Assembly (NCBI RefSeq): GCF_000317615.1
Contig: NC_019780.1
Coordinates: forward strand, 2,315,840 to 2,379,839
From: Dactylococcopsis salina PCC 8305
Lineage (GTDB): Bacteria; Cyanobacteriota; Cyanobacteriia; Cyanobacteriales; Rubidibacteraceae
Length of the DNA: 64,000 nucleotides
Direction: 5' to 3'
Below, piece by piece: positions 63,901-64,000 of the stretch. Made by a program: the position numbers and the translations under genes. The notes beneath the pieces were generated by a model. It ran no database searches and was not told where the DNA came from. It saw only the letters and a list, made by a program, of their open reading frames with translations. Numbering within the stretch: the first letter of the stretch is position 1; each line of letters starts with the position of its first letter.

Positions 63901-64000
63901 ATACTGGTTAAATCTGTGTGTTTGTTTAAGTATAACAGACTTTATTCAAGTTTTAACTTTCTGTGTGTTTCCCTATATTAACGATCGAGAAACTTCAAAT

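Larger units (their letters stand above)
62160..63960 (-). mobile_element. IS607-type insertion element (boundaries approximate)
   Basis: An intact serine-recombinase tnpA and a frameshifted tnpB lie in overlapping order on the minus strand. IS607 elements lack terminal inverted repeats, so the exact ends cannot be set by eye. The 62163-62195 segment downstream of tnpB could include the guide RNA end. 63901-64000 is AT-rich with GTGTGTTTGTTT repeats and is probably the left end or promoter. Confidence 0.65.

Noticed and set aside
1-64000. tRNA or rRNA genes
   Set aside because: No cloverleaf with TTCRANNC or rRNA sequence was recognised in intergenic regions; a covariance scan would be needed to be sure.

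Overview
The window is a piece of a cyanobacterial chromosome. The evidence is PetB, PetD and PetG of the cytochrome b6f complex, the photosystem II assembly proteins Psb27 and Psb28, the D1-processing protease CtpA, cytochrome cM, a plastid-type pyruvate dehydrogenase E2, and abundant HIP1-like GCGATCGC octamers. GC content is moderate and intergenic space is packed with short palindromic and tandem repeats. This would fit a unicellular halotolerant lineage such as Halothece or Dactylococcopsis, but that placement is a guess.

Layout. 1-4 kb: the 3' end of a secreted subtilisin-like/RTX protease, an MFS exporter and a carotenoid oxygenase. 4-10.7 kb: a complete Nit1C-type cluster (nitrilase, radical SAM protein, N-acetyltransferase, AIR-synthase-like protein, the MSMEG_0570- and MSMEG_0572-like proteins, and a divergent flavoprotein) that also holds an NTF2-like DUF1348 gene. 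Its divergent promoter region carries one exact and one near-exact NtcA-activated promoter, which ties the cluster to nitrogen limitation. 10.7-24.5 kb: a GAF-LuxR regulator, a 16-unit 65-bp repeat array, a MidA-like methyltransferase, a PEP-synthase-like protein, a beta-hydroxyacid dehydrogenase, an EamA transporter, a group 2 sigma factor, a DnaJ-TPR membrane protein, a ComF protein and a kinase-like protein. 24.5-26.6 kb: a 43-bp tandem array split by an ISAs1-type insertion sequence. 26.7-34.4 kb: a lipoprotein, mraY, an MFS protein, a broken tnpB element, an alpha/beta hydrolase and an M23 peptidase. 34.4-50 kb: a candidate small RNA, proS with an orphan dndE, a GH10-like hydrolase, psb27, E2, an AI-2E permease, two unknown genes, an acyltransferase, a cytosine methyltransferase fragment, dxr, a beta-helix/SPOR protein and a receiver-kinase hybrid. 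50-62 kb: petG, cytM, an ABC exporter, rimM, petBD, ctpA, an LpxB-like protein, psb28, a frameshifted FHA gene, pgl, a DUF502 protein and a GNAT gene. 62-64 kb: an IS607-type element with a frameshifted tnpB.

A recurring theme is how small repeats shape gene ends. One MITE family (ends GGGCTTGCTGAA) sits exactly between convergent genes at two loci. Removing the insert at each locus restores a plausible ancestral tail-to-tail overlap. Other copies supply the last codons or the stop of neighbouring genes. Repeat-associated duplication has also copied the 5' end of an ABC transporter gene and the 3' end of petG. No CRISPR array, rRNA or tRNA gene was recognised. All calls come from reading the sequence; no database search was run.
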